Source of the DNA: Globobulimina sp.
Taxonomy: Eukaryota; Foraminifera; Rotaliida
Reading direction: 5' to 3'
Assembly: GCA_003354225.1 (NCBI GenBank)
Contig: PIVH01000416.1
Coordinates: forward strand, 1-5,862
Length of the DNA stretch: 5,862 nucleotides
Under the pieces are notes generated by a model. That model ran no database searches. It worked only from the letters and a program-made list of their open reading frames with translations, and was not told where the DNA came from. The position numbers were made by a program, and so were the translations under genes. Position 1 is the first letter of the stretch, and each line of letters opens with the position of its first letter. Below are positions 5,763 to 5,862 of the stretch, in pieces.

Positions 5763-5862
5763 TGTCGCCGGATAGGTGTCTTTGTTACGACTAATCGGGT
5801 GCGATTTATAAAAAAACTCTGTGCTCGGCCACTTATTACGTTGAATATATTTTCCAATGGAT
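5763..5862 (-). other. In-frame open extension upstream of the large gene
   Basis: On the minus strand the 33 codons before the ATG at 5762 contain no stop in that frame, and the frame runs off the window. The translation includes NKWPSTEFFYKSHP and looks like ordinary protein. The stretch is visibly richer in GC than most of the gene body. Either the protein starts outside the window or this is a leader with the TATAAAT noted separately. Confidence 0.4.
5804..5810 (-). promoter_or_regulatory. Possible TATA element for the large minus-strand gene
   Basis: Read on the minus strand this is TATAAAT, 41 nt before the ATG at 5762 and directly after a run of T. It is the same heptamer, at nearly the same distance, as before the first gene. 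The flanking 100 bp is richer in GC than the body of the gene, so the string stands out somewhat. It would be coding instead if the gene extends upstream. Confidence 0.3.

Noticed and set aside
1-5862. A circular single-stranded DNA virus genome with a replication origin
   Set aside because: No Rep-like helicase or endonuclease, no TAGTATTAC-type nonanucleotide on a stem-loop, and the divergent outer frames would run into each other if the ends were joined.
1-5862. A ciliate-type genetic code
   Set aside because: All three long frames end at TAA or TAG without internal ones, and Gln is encoded throughout by CAA and CAG.

Overview
The window looks eukaryotic, or like the genome of a virus that infects a eukaryote. 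It is AT-rich, has no Shine-Dalgarno-like sites ahead of the starts, and has a purine at -3 before each proposed ATG. Two of its three proteins carry long Asn/Gln-rich tracts of the kind found in AT-rich protists and in some large DNA viruses. The standard genetic code fits: the three genes end in TAA, TAA and TAG, and no in-frame TGA, TAA or TAG interrupts them. I cannot name the organism.

There are three real genes and almost nothing else. Gene A (97-1173, +) encodes a 358-residue protein that I do not recognise. It has an acidic low-complexity insert and a Trp/Cys/Phe-rich C-terminal block. A 277-bp AT-rich spacer with no gene follows. Gene B (1451-2371, +) encodes 306 residues: an Asn/Gln/His/Tyr-rich head, then a domain that I read, from motif order and spacing, as a shortened relative of the DXO/RAI1 RNA 5'-end decapping nucleases. 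It stops before the Glu-x-Lys motif of that family. Gene C (2346-5762, -) encodes 1138 residues and converges on gene B, with a 26-bp overlap at the 3' ends. It contains a Cys/His-rich region, long coiled coils, one CCHC zinc knuckle, a long Gln-rich tract with two perfect 51-bp tandem repeats, one transmembrane segment and a small two-cysteine C-terminal domain.

Gene A is about 44% GC in the lines I counted, while genes B and C are about 22-27%, so the window looks like a mosaic or a join between two kinds of DNA. The frames of genes A and C both stay open to the window edges, so either protein may be longer than given. Each also has a TATAAAT about 41-47 nt before its ATG, which would fit a compact promoter with a short leader. 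Sequence alone does not settle which reading is right.

A possible theme is RNA handling: a DXO/RAI1-like protein next to a membrane-anchored protein with an RNA-binding type of zinc knuckle. This is inference from adjacency and motifs only. No hallmark viral gene, transposase, reverse transcriptase, RNA gene or CRISPR array is present.
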